Below, piece after piece: positions 41,739-49,373 of a DNA stretch of 52,104 bases (positions within the stretch are counted from its first letter, which is position 1; each line of letters opens with the position of its first letter). The notes below the pieces were generated by a model. The model worked only from the letters and a program-made list of their open reading frames with translations, was not told the DNA's origin and ran no database searches. A program made the translations under genes and the position numbers. Source of the DNA: Lichenibacterium dinghuense (lineage in GTDB: Bacteria; Pseudomonadota; Alphaproteobacteria; Rhizobiales; Beijerinckiaceae); NCBI RefSeq assembly GCF_021730615.1, contig NZ_JAJLMN010000005.1:1-52104 (forward strand), given 5' to 3'.

Positions 41739-41808
41739 GCCGTCCGGCGCCTTGCCTCACCAGGCAGCCCGGCGCAACGTGGGCTCGGCGCCCCGCTTAC
41801 GGAACATC

Positions 41809-42695
41809 GAGATCACGGTGAGCAAAACATCGACCGACTCCATGCGGGAGATCGGCTGCAGCGAGTGGGCGCTGTGGAACGACACCCTGCTCCAGCGCAC
41901 GATGCTGGCCCGGACGGCACGGCGCTGGACAACTACAACGCCGGTGTCGCAGGCCTCGCCCTGCGGGCCTTCGCGCCGCGGGACGAGGTCGAGTCCATGC
42001 TCGCCTCCGCCGCCGTCGCCATGCACGTCGCAACCGTGGAATGCAGCCGCAGGGCGATGTTGCCGCAGCAACAGAGCGACGTCTCATCGAAGCTTCGCCG
42101 CGACGCGGTCAACTCGGCCCGGACCCTGATCAAGCTGACCGAAGCGATACAGCGCCGCCGCGGGAAGGGCACGGGCCAGACGGTGCGGGTCGAACGAGTC
42201 ATCGTGAACGAGGGCGCACAGGCCATGGTGGGCAATGTGACCGCCGGGACGGCGCTGCCCGCCTCGCCTCCGGCGCCAGCGGCCATCGGGCAGGGCGCGG
42301 CACCGATGGCGCCGCTGGACGCCGAGCCCGTCGTGGCCGGACAGGGGAGGGGGAGCACCATGCCGGACCGAACGGTTAACCCCATGCGTCGAGGGGAGCC
42401 GGTGTCCGTGCGACCTCAAAAGCTGTTATACGATGCGGTGGTCGCTGCGACCGCGCCGGTGGCCGGCGGGGCGAAAACCCGGAGCGGCGCGACCTGCCGC
42501 AACATGCCGGTGTCGGCGGGCGCGCGATGCCGAATGCACAGAGGCCTGTCTGCGGGTCCGCGGACCCCGGAGGGCATCGAGCGCCACCGCGAGGCCGTCA
42601 CCCGCCACGGCGGACGGAGCCAAGCCATGCGAGACTTCAGCGCGTTCATGCGCCAGCTCCGGGTCGACGCGCGGCGCTTGATCAAGGTGACATAG
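41809..42695 (+). pseudogene. 3' part of the IS66-split gene, also frameshifted
   Basis: Begins in the frame of 39201 (EITVSKTSTDSMREIGCSEW, ALWNDTLLQRTML). Near 41905 one base appears missing, after which the coding frame is DGTALDNYNAGVAGLALRAF, ...VERVIVNEGAQAMVGNVTAG. The C-terminus has GGAKTRSGATCRNM, ARCRMHRGLSAGPRTPEGIE: a small Cys/His motif plus the HGGxSxGPRTPEG-type element common in alphaproteobacterial phage and island proteins. A product could still start at 41865 with TTG/GTG-type codons. Confidence 0.65.
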
Positions 42696-42921
42696 CAGGA
42701 CCCCTCCGACGTGCTGGCGATGCCCAGCCAATCGGACCGAAAAATGGTGAGCCGGATCTGCAGACAGGAGGTCGCTGACGGCCTGCGACCGACCGAGGTT
42801 AATCCACGGCTCCCATCGTTCACCGCGGGTCAACCAAGTCGGGAGGGGCACCGCCAGCTTGCATATCGTTCAGGCCACCTCCGGCGTTCGATGAAGCAAC
42901 AAATGACATGGAGACGCCCGC

Positions 42922-44139
42922 GTGATCGATATCGAGACCTTGGCCGCCCCTGCGTTCCTGATCGAGGTTACGTCGCACGGCACTCTGGCCGAGGCTCGCC
43001 TGAATGCTGTGGGTCGTTCCCATCCGTTGCTGATGTACACGCTGTCACCCTGGGCACATTGTGATGAACTTGGCTCAAGGCGGAACAGGCGTGATGAAGA
43101 GTCTTTGTGGCCCCTGCTGGGAGGCTGCGCCACGAGGCGCCTGACCCGTGACGTCACTCTGACGTCACCGACGTCGGACGGATCGCCCTTCTGGCGCGCC
43201 TCCGTCACCCCGTTGGTCGGCCACGATGGCCGCGTGGCAGCTCTCCTCGGGGTCTGCCGCGAAGACAGGGCATCTGAGCACGGTCACTCTCGCGGTAGCG
43301 ATCGCCTGTCGGTCGCCCTCCAGGCCATCCACGGGGCAGAATGGCGGTACGACGTCCGCAGCGACGTCTACGAGGGATCAAACGAGATCGCGATGCTGAT
43401 CGGCGAGGACACGGCGCGGCCCTTCACCTGGGCCGAGTGGTTGGAGCGAGTGCACCCGCAGGACCTGGCGTCCTTTCTTGGCCGGCCCGATCCGGAGGGC
43501 ACGGCAGAGTTCCGCTTCCGCGCCATCGATAATCAGATGCGCTGGGCGCGTTGCTCCAGAGCTGCCCTGACGGACGAGACCGGCATCGTCGAGACCGTGC
43601 TCGGCATCATGGTGGACATCACGGAGGAGCGCGTCCGGGAGACAGCCTGGGCCGAGCTCGCCATCCATGACCCGCTGACCGGCCTGCTGAACCGGCGCGG
43701 CCTGCGGCAGGAGATCGACGGGCTGCTGGCCGCCTCGCGCCCGATGCCCTGCCTGGCTCTGTTCGCGGTCGACCTCGACCAGTTCAAGGAGACCAACGAC
43801 GCTCATGGCCACGCTGCGGGCGACGCCGTGCTGGTCGAGGCGTCACGGCGGCTCGCCGCTACCGCCGAAGGAGCGGTCTGCGCCCGCCTCGGCGGCGACG
43901 AGTTCGTGGCCGTGTTGCCCGTGCCGGGCGAGGTGGAGGCGCAGGAAGCACGCGCTCGTCTGCAGAGCGCCTTCCATCGTCCCCTCGCGTTCCGCGGCCG
44001 TTGGCTGCCGGTGTCAGCGAGCGTGGGCGTCGCCTGTAGGCCGATCACCATCGACATCGCTCGCCTGGTGGACGATGCCGATGCCGATCTCTACGCGCGC
44101 AAGCGTGTCCGAAGCCGTTTTCAGGCCGCAGCGGCGTAA
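42922..44139 (+). CDS. PAS-GGDEF diguanylate cyclase
   Basis: 405 aa, soluble. A first, eroded PAS-like segment (about 1-115; the stretch 30-70 does not look like PAS), a second PAS (about 125-235, AEWRYDVRSDVYEGSNEIAM), then GGDEF: IHDPLTGLLNRRGLRQEIDG, VDLDQFKETNDAHGHAAGDA, ARLGGDEFVAVL with GGDEF at about 324-328 intact, so catalytically competent for c-di-GMP synthesis. No RxxD inhibitory site is obvious. Supplies the activator of BcsA and opposes the HD-GYP protein. GTG start with GGAG upstream. Confidence 0.9.
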   Translation: MIDIETLAAPAFLIEVTSHGTLAEARLNAVGRSHPLLMYTLSPWAHCDELGSRRNRRDEESLWPLLGGCATRRLTRDVTLTSPTSDGSPFWRASVTPLVGHDGRVAALLGVCREDRASEHGHSRGSDRLSVALQAIHGAEWRYDVRSDVYEGSNEIAMLIGEDTARPFTWAEWLERVHPQDLASFLGRPDPEGTAEFRFRAIDNQMRWARCSRAALTDETGIVETVLGIMVDITEERVRETAWAELAIHDPLTGLLNRRGLRQEIDGLLAASRPMPCLALFAVDLDQFKETNDAHGHAAGDAVLVEASRRLAATAEGAVCARLGGDEFVAVLPVPGEVEAQEARARLQSAFHRPLAFRGRWLPVSASVGVACRPITIDIARLVDDADADLYARKRVRSRFQAAAA

Positions 44140-44571
44140 AAGCCCCGCTCTGGTCATCTCCGAAGCGGCGAAGCCGATCGGCGGTCATAGACAGAGCTTG
44201 ACCTTGACCTATGACGAGCGTTTCAGGCTTGAGCTCCTCTGACCAGGGCAAGTTCGCACCCTATGCCGGCGATCGACGCCGAGAATGCGCGGGGGAGCCG
44301 GAGCCTGCCCGACTCCCCCGGTCTCCCTCCCGCGATAGGGCGCAATACGCGGCAGGAAGGCCGACACGATGAGGCGCAATCGCTGAACCTCGCATGAGCG
44401 GCGCCGAGCCGATGAACGCCACGGCTCGCGGGACCGCGCCCGTCGACCGCAGAACCGTGGCGGGCGGGGTGGGTGAGATCCCGCCGGCCGACATGGGACA
44501 CCGGGCGCGATGGTCGAGCAAGGCCGACGAGGTCGCGACCGAGCTGGTCATGCATCCGGTGCAGCCTCGCA

Positions 44572-44583
44572 AAGGTATACCTT
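44572..44583. repeat. Core-only palindrome related to the 28-bp family
   Basis: AAGGTATACCTT is perfectly symmetric and equals the consensus centre of the 28-bp palindromes; the outer arms (gcctcgca / aacggggc) are degenerate. Confidence 0.5.
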
Positions 44584-44666
44584 AACGGGGCATGGCGTCT
44601 CGCTGGGGCATCGTTTAGCTTCCGAGACGGACGGACTTTGGCTCGGTCAGATTGCGGCTCCAGCCG

Positions 44667-44694
44667 GTTCGGTTTGGGTACACCTCAAGCGAAC
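44667..44694. repeat. 28-bp palindrome, copy 4
   Basis: GTTCGGTTTGGG-tac-acctcaAGCGAAC. Right half cctcaagcgaac is identical to copy 5 at 47136-47163. Confidence 0.6.
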
Positions 44695-44777
44695 TACCGG
44701 GATCGTCGATGACTGCCCGACGTGGCCACGTCGTCGTAGAAACGAGCTATATCTCAGAAAGCTTAAAAGCTGACCAA

Positions 44778-45044
44778 TCATAGATCCCTAAAGATCGGTC
44801 TATCTGCCACAATCAAAGGTGACACAGAGATCGCCACCACAGAGTTGAGCAAGCGCGCACCATCGTCCTGCTCGACTATGACTTCGATTGCCGCGTTGCG
44901 GCAACCACGGGCAATCTCGTCAGTCGCCATGCGCATGGCACTATACACACCGGCAGCGAGCGCCGCCTCCGCGCTGTCATGCTCGGCCTCGTCGTCGCGA
45001 GCGTAAAACTCCGAGTTGCGAAGTTGGATGGAGAACAGCGGCAT
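44778..45044 (-). CDS. DUF6894-like protein, 88 aa
   Basis: MPLFSIQLRNSEFYARDDEA, EAALAAGVYSAMRMATDEIA, AAIEVIVEQDDGARLLNSVV: start, central helix and C-terminal strands follow the DUF6894 layout, with a divergent beginning. Stands between the palindromes and the Crp-like gene. Function unknown. Confidence 0.6.
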   Translation of the reverse strand: MPLFSIQLRNSEFYARDDEAEHDSAEAALAAGVYSAMRMATDEIARGCRNAAIEVIVEQDDGARLLNSVVAISVSPLIVADRPIFRDL

Positions 45045-45179
45045 AGGCTCGGCCTCATGCGAGGCGCAAGCTATGAGCTCACAGCCGCCAGCGCCCCGGA
45101 CATCGAGCCGACGATGACCTCTCGTACCACGATGTGAACAGAAAACAATATCTCCAGTTAATGTTATAGGAATGCAGCA

Positions 45180-45902
45180 TCATCCCTGCTTCTGTAACCG
45201 CCGATGCAGATATCCTTCGTCGAACCCTGAAAATTTGGTCAGCGCCGCCGCATCTCGAATGTGCAGGACCCCTCGTTGCAACGCGATGGCTCCCGATTGA
45301 CGCAGCTCCTGAAGCACCCTGTTGATGTGCACGGTGCTCATCCCAAGTGCGTCCGCTAGGATCTGCTGAGAGAGGGGCAATTCCATGCCGTCCTGGCCCG
45401 CTACGCCGGTGCGCACGGCGCGGATATGGAGTTCGAGTAGCAGGTGCGCTGCCCGCTCGGCGCTGCTGCGCCGGCCGAGGCTGACGATCCAGGCACGCAA
45501 CGTGCTCTCGTCGACGAGCTGCGCGATGTACATGGCCCGAGCTATACCGGAATGAGCATCCATCATCTCGTCCATGACCTGACGCGAGATCGTTGCAACC
45601 TGAGCGGATGTGGCTGTTTGGATGCTGTGATCCATGGTCGCCAACATGCCGACGTTGAGATCGCAGGCATCGCCCGGCATCATGAAGGCCATGATCTGAC
45701 GCGATCCGTTAGGGAGCACCTTGTAGCGAAAAGCCCACCCCTCCAGCATGACGAACACAGGGCCGGGCTGATCGCCCTCGCGGATGAGATCCTGACGCGG
45801 TTTGTAGTCGCGAGGATTGCTGGTCACCCGCGCAAGCGTCTTGCATTCTTTGTCGGTGAGTTCGACGAACTCACGAAGCTTGGCCACGAAACGGTTCACC
45901 AT
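45180..45902 (-). CDS. Crp/Fnr family transcription regulator
   Basis: 240 aa. cNMP-binding beta barrel (REGDQPGPVFVMLEGWAFRY, LPNGSRQIMAFMMPGDACDL) followed by a dimer helix and a winged helix (PLSQQILADALGMSTVHINR, VLQELRQSGAIALQRGVLHI). No Cys cluster for an FNR-type FeS centre. This layout is common in Rhizobiales as a regulator with unknown ligand. The gene stands alone; promoter probably in the AT-richer 45903-46000. Confidence 0.92.
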   Translation of the reverse strand: MVNRFVAKLREFVELTDKECKTLARVTSNPRDYKPRQDLIREGDQPGPVFVMLEGWAFRYKVLPNGSRQIMAFMMPGDACDLNVGMLATMDHSIQTATSAQVATISRQVMDEMMDAHSGIARAMYIAQLVDESTLRAWIVSLGRRSSAERAAHLLLELHIRAVRTGVAGQDGMELPLSQQILADALGMSTVHINRVLQELRQSGAIALQRGVLHIRDAAALTKFSGFDEGYLHRRLQKQG

Positions 45903-46031
45903 GGTACGGTTCTACACGGCAACCTTTGCTCCTGATATTGCCGCACGATAATATCTTCAGTTTATGTGGATCAACCCGTCACGCTCGTACTGCGGTCAGC
46001 ATGCGGCCGGCAAAAATCTATGACACCTATT

Positions 46032-47090
46032 TAGAGCTGCTGCCGCTCAGGTTGGCTCGGGCGAGGTAGCGCAGGGGGCGGTGCTGTGATTCGGTGGTGG
46101 CCGGATCACGGAGAAGACCGATGCCCCGAGCTTTGTCGCTGGACCTGCGCGAGCGGGTGATTGCCGCCATCGAGGAGGGCGCGTCCTGCCGCGAGGCGGC
46201 GGAGCGCTTCAGCGTCGGGGTGGCGACGGCCATCCGGTGGCGCGCACGCTTCCGGGCCGAGGGCGAGATCGCGGCCAAGCCGATGGGTGGGGACCGGCAC
46301 TCCCACCGAACTGAGGCCCATTCGGCCGCCATCCTGAAGGCCTACGAGGCGCGCCCGCAGATCTATCTGCGCGAGGTGAGGGACGTGCTGGGGGAAAGCG
46401 GCGCCACGGCAAGCCTGAGCGGGCTGTCCCGCTTCTTCCGGCGTCACGGCATCACCCGTAAAAAGGGGATCTGCACGCCGCCGAACAGGACAGGCCCGAC
46501 GTGATGGAGGCACGCGAGGCCTGGTTCGAGGGCAACTCGACATCGACCCTGATCGCGTCGTGTTCCTGGACGAGACCGCCACCGCCACCAACATGGAGCG
46601 GCGTTACGGGCGGGCTCCGCGGGGCGAGCGCTGCCGCATCGCGGTGCCCCACGGCCACTACAAGACCACCACCGTCACGGCCGCCCTGCGGGCGAGCGGT
46701 CCCTTCGCGATCGACCTCATGGACGGGGCCACAAACGGGACGCGGTTCCTATGCTACGTCACCGGCACGCTCGTGCCCGCGCTCAAACCAGGTGACACGG
46801 TCGTCATGGACAACCTCGCGGCCCACAAGGTGACCGGCGTCCGGCAGGCCATCAAAGCGGCGGGGGCGAAGCTGCTCTACCTTCCGGCCTACAGCCCGGA
46901 CTTCAACCCGATCGAGCAAGCCTTCGCAAAGCTGAAGGCCCTGCTGCGCACCGCGGCGGCCCGCACTGTCCCCGACCTGTGGGCTGCCATCCGCGACGCC
47001 TTCACGCGCTTCAGACCCGATGAGTGCCGAAACTATCTCGCTGCAGCAGGCTACGATGCCTATGACCCAACCTGAGCGGCAACAGCTCTA
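46032..47090 (+). mobile_element. IS630 family element, degenerate
   Basis: Inverted ends: TAGAGCTGCTGCCGCTCAGG (from 46032) and the complement of TAGAGCTGTTGCCGCTCAGG (to 47090), bounded by the TA typical of IS630 targets. The single transposase frame is broken twice. Confidence 0.85.
46121..47075 (+). pseudogene. IS630 transposase, frameshifted
   Basis: Part 1 (46121-46504) is the HTH half (LSLDLRERVIAAIEEGASCR, EAAERFSVGVATAIRWRARF). Part 2 (from 46560) is the DDE half (VFLDETATATNMERRYGR, VVMDNLAAHKVTGV, PDFNPIEQAFAKLKALL). The first shift is at AAAAAGGGG (46460-46468), where related IS630 elements use programmed frameshifting. The second, near 46533, needs one inserted base (ggcaactc for ggccaactc) and is probably inactivating. 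Confidence 0.8.
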
Positions 47091-47135
47091 GGCGCTGCAC
47101 CGAACCCAGAAAATAAGGAATTCAACTGTGAGATG

Positions 47136-47163
47136 GCTCCGTTTAGGTATGCCTCAAGCGAAC
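47136..47163. repeat. 28-bp palindrome, copy 5
   Basis: gctcCGTTTAGG-tat-GCCTCAAGCGaac. It is the inverted-orientation counterpart of copy 1: both lie about 85-115 bp upstream of a recombinase start and share tatgcc-caagcgaac. Confidence 0.65.
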
Positions 47164-47193
47164 CGTTTCGGCGTGAGTCTACCATACCGGCGC

Positions 47194-47222
47194 TTGACAA
47201 ACCAAAACAGACTTTTCATAGT
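47194..47222 (+). promoter_or_regulatory. Promoter of serine recombinase 2
   Basis: TTGACA (47194-47199), 17 nt, CATAGT (47217-47222). The leader that follows has inverted arms GACCACC (47224-47230) and GGTGGTC (47242-47248) around the TGGAG ribosome binding site. Confidence 0.65.
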
Positions 47223-47249
47223 AGACCACCTTAAATGGAGCGGTGGTCC

Positions 47250-47903
47250 ATGTTCGTGCGCGCTTACCTCCGAGCCTCGACCGCCGAGCAGGATGCGCAT
47301 CGCGCCCGGGCCTGCCTCGATGCCTTTGCGGAGGACCACGGTCTGGCCATCGCGACTCGCTACGTCGAGAACGAGAACGGGGCGAAGCTGGCGCGGCCGG
47401 AGCTGTTCCGCCTGCTGGCCGACTGCCATCCCGGCGACGTGCTCCTGATCGAGCAGGTCGACCGGCTGTCGCGCCTCACCGAGCCCGACTGGCGCCAGCT
47501 GCGGGCCGAGATCGAAGCCAAGCAGCTCCGCATCGTCGCCCTCGACCTGCCGACGTCGTGGACCGTCACCGCCCCGGCCGACCACTTCACGGCCCGCATG
47601 CTAGCCGCCGTGAACGCCATGCTGCTCGACGTCCTGGCCGCGGTCGCGCGCAAGGACTACGAGGACCGCCGCCGGCGGCACACCGAGGGTACCGCCAAGG
47701 CGAAGGCGGCCGGCACCTACAAGGGCCGGCGCGAGAATGCGGCCCGAAACGAGGGCATCGCCACCATGCTGCGGACTGGCTCATCCTGGCAGCAGATCCA
47801 GGACACCTTCCGCTGCAGCAAGGGCACGATCGCGAAGGTGAGGAAGCGCCTGAACGCCACCATGGAGGACCGGCCTGCCGCCGATGTGTCGCACAATTCC
47901 TAA
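47250..47903 (+). CDS. Serine recombinase 2 (paralogue of recombinase 1)
   Basis: 217 aa. FVRAYLRASTAEQDAHRARA with the nucleophilic Ser in LRAS; LLIEQVDRLSRLTEPDW; C-terminal HTH GIATMLRTGSSWQQIQDTFR, CSKGTIAKVRKRL. Strongly similar to 5137-5820 along the whole length, promoter included. ATG at 47250 with GGAG nine bases upstream; ATG 47235 also in frame. Its 3' end runs into a res-like sequence (47886). Faces the bcs operon from the other side. Confidence 0.9.
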   Translation: MFVRAYLRASTAEQDAHRARACLDAFAEDHGLAIATRYVENENGAKLARPELFRLLADCHPGDVLLIEQVDRLSRLTEPDWRQLRAEIEAKQLRIVALDLPTSWTVTAPADHFTARMLAAVNAMLLDVLAAVARKDYEDRRRRHTEGTAKAKAAGTYKGRRENAARNEGIATMLRTGSSWQQIQDTFRCSKGTIAKVRKRLNATMEDRPAADVSHNS

Positions 47904-47942
47904 GTTCTGCGACACCGCCCCGAGCCGGGTCCGCGTCGAGGA
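47886..47942 (+). repeat. 57-bp inverted repeat, left copy (res-like)
   Basis: Its complement matches 49053-49109 at about 90%. It contains TGTCGCA-n14-TGCGACA, itself an imperfect palindrome, followed by cgccccgagccgggtccgcg. Overlaps the end of recombinase 2. Confidence 0.75.
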
Positions 47943-48379
47943 CGGGAGGCGTCGCAGATGTCTGCCGCCGATGCCGTTCGCGTAACCTCTGCATATGGAA
48001 CCACCTTTCAGGATGTGGCGCCTGACGCTGCCCGGGCGGCGTCAACCGGACCAGGGGCGGCCTGTTCGCCCCGCAAGGCCGGTACTGGCGGGGTTGACAG
48101 GGCTCGTCATCGGCAGGTTCCCGCTTCCCGCATCGGAGGTGCACAGGTGTGACCGCAACAAACCGCAGCATTTCGTAGCGATCCGAAGCGTTTCGCGACG
48201 TCCCGGCACCTTCAGTGCGTAAGGTGTGACCTCCCCTCCCTTGTGGCCTTTCAGTGGCCCTCGGTGGCCTCTTGTGGCCCTGATCAAGGAAGCCTTACCC
48301 GTGGCTTGAAATCGGTCGCCGCGGAAGCAAGCAGCTCGATGCGACAGGACTACCCCTCTTCTTGGTAAGCCGCCCCTGT
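47943..48379. other. Non-coding stretch with phased GTGGCC repeats
   Basis: No gene supported (a plus ORF at 47995-48222 is weak). Holds four GTGGCC copies at 48243, 48254, 48264 and 48274, spaced 11, 10 and 10 bp, i.e. on one face of the helix, preceded by ctcccctccct. Confidence 0.45.
48243..48279 (+). repeat. Four helically phased GTGGCC repeats
   Basis: Copies of (t)GTGGCCy at 48243, 48254, 48264 and 48274. Iteron-like or regulator-binding array; protein partner unknown. Confidence 0.5.
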
Positions 48380-48955
48380 TCAGGATGGAGTGGCTGAAAC
48401 CGGCACCCTGGCGAGTTCCCGGTAGAGCGTCGCTGGATGGCACTTCAGGATGACGCGCGCCACCTCGCGTGCGCTCTTACCCTCGTCGATCAGCCGCCGC
48501 CCGAGTGAGACCTGCTCCGGCGTCAGCGCCGCGGGACGCCCGAAGCGCACGCCGCGATCTTGAGCGGCCTTCCGTCCCGAGCTGGTCCGCTCGCCAATCA
48601 AGGAACGCTCGAACTCGGCAATGCCGGCGAACACGGTCAGTACCATGCGGCCAGCGGGCGAGGTGGTGTCGGCCCAGGGCTCGGCGATTGAGCGCAATCC
48701 AGCTCCGGCATTCTGGAGCCGCTCGGCGATGTCGAGGAGGTCGCGGGTCGAGCGCGCCAGACGGTCGAGGCGGGTCACCACGACCACATCACCATCCCGG
48801 AGCTGCTCCAGCATGCGGGCGAGCTCCGGCCGGTCGCGCTTGGCCCCCGACGCCTTCTCCTCGAAGGTGCGCTTGCACCCTGCATCCTTCAACGCCGCGC
48901 GCTGGAGCGTGAGGTCCTGGTCATCGGTCGAGACGCGGGCGTAGCCGGTCAGCAT
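48380..48955 (-). CDS. Resolvase (Tn3-type serine recombinase) 3
   Basis: 191 aa. MLTGYARVSTDDQDLTLQRA with catalytic Ser in RVS; GDVVVVTRLDRLARSTRDLL; GIAEFERSLIGERTSSGRKA; C-terminal HTH LGRRLIDEGKSAREVARVIL, KCHPATLYREL. Full-length Tn3-type resolvase, only distantly related to recombinases 1 and 2. The upstream region 48992-49110 has the look of its res site. No Tn3 transposase gene is present. ATG at 48955; an in-frame upstream ATG (49000) is less likely. Confidence 0.92.
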   Translation of the reverse strand: MLTGYARVSTDDQDLTLQRAALKDAGCKRTFEEKASGAKRDRPELARMLEQLRDGDVVVVTRLDRLARSTRDLLDIAERLQNAGAGLRSIAEPWADTTSPAGRMVLTVFAGIAEFERSLIGERTSSGRKAAQDRGVRFGRPAALTPEQVSLGRRLIDEGKSAREVARVILKCHPATLYRELARVPVSATPS

Positions 48956-48991
48956 GTGTCCACCCCGGTCGAGGGCCGGAGAGGCCGGCGC

Positions 48992-49046
48992 ATGTCGCAA
49001 AACTTATCGCAGAACGAAAACATTCTGCGACAAACTTTTGCGACAT
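48992..49046. promoter_or_regulatory. res-like site upstream of resolvase 3
   Basis: ATGTCGCAAAAC...TCGCAGAA and TTCTGCGA...TTTTGCGACAT form a long imperfect inverted repeat around cgaaaaca. Together with 49053-49109 it gives several TGTCGCA/TCGCAGAA subsites, as in multi-subsite res sites that bind resolvase dimers. Confidence 0.65.
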
Positions 49047-49052
49047 GTTCTC

Positions 49053-49109
49053 TCCTCGACGTGGACCCGGCTCGGGGTAGTGTCGCAGAACTTAGGAGAT
49101 GTGCGACAG
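49053..49109 (-). repeat. 57-bp inverted repeat, right copy (res-like)
   Basis: Inverted partner of 47886-47942; the two bracket the 1.2-kb segment with resolvase 3. Confidence 0.75.
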
Positions 49110-49373
49110 AGACGGGAGGTACGTTCAGTCCCGAACCACCAGAGCCGGCCGGGGTCGACCCATGTAGGTATATGACGCCGATCAAGGCCTGCTCTGACCA
49201 GATCCCCTCACAGCCGATTGGTCGTGTCGGCCCGCAGGAGGGCATTCGACGCAGTGCATGTCCGCCTCGCTGGACGCCTTCTCCGGATCGCCGATCGTAA
49301 TCACGCCCTATGGATTGGATGAGCCATGAAGCTCGACCGATTCGACGCGCGCGTCGGGCAGGGCCGCGCCGTC
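49110..49373. other. Spacer between the res region and the bcs operon end
   Basis: I see no gene, terminator or strong repeat here. Confidence 0.4.

Larger units (their letters stand above)
39273..41800 (+). mobile_element. IS66 family element with 8-bp target duplication
   Basis: Ends GTAAGCGTCGCCCCGG... and ...CGCCCCGCTTAC (IS66-type GTAAGC termini). GGAACATC is repeated exactly on both sides (39265-39272 and 41801-41808). Contains tnpA, tnpB and tnpC in order, all intact. Confidence 0.95.
44140..44777. other. Gene-poor stretch holding two palindrome copies
   Basis: No gene is well supported; a plus ORF at 44394-44585 (63 aa) has weak protein character. Contains the 12-bp palindrome AAGGTATACCTT (44572-44583) and the 28-bp copy at 44667-44694. 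Confidence 0.45.

Noticed and set aside
44394-44585. 63-aa plus ORF as a gene
   Set aside because: No ribosome binding site, no recognisable pattern, and it is overlapped by an equally open minus frame.
48243-48279. CRISPR array
   Set aside because: Only four 6-bp repeats with 4-5 bp between them; no long repeats, no spacers and no cas genes.
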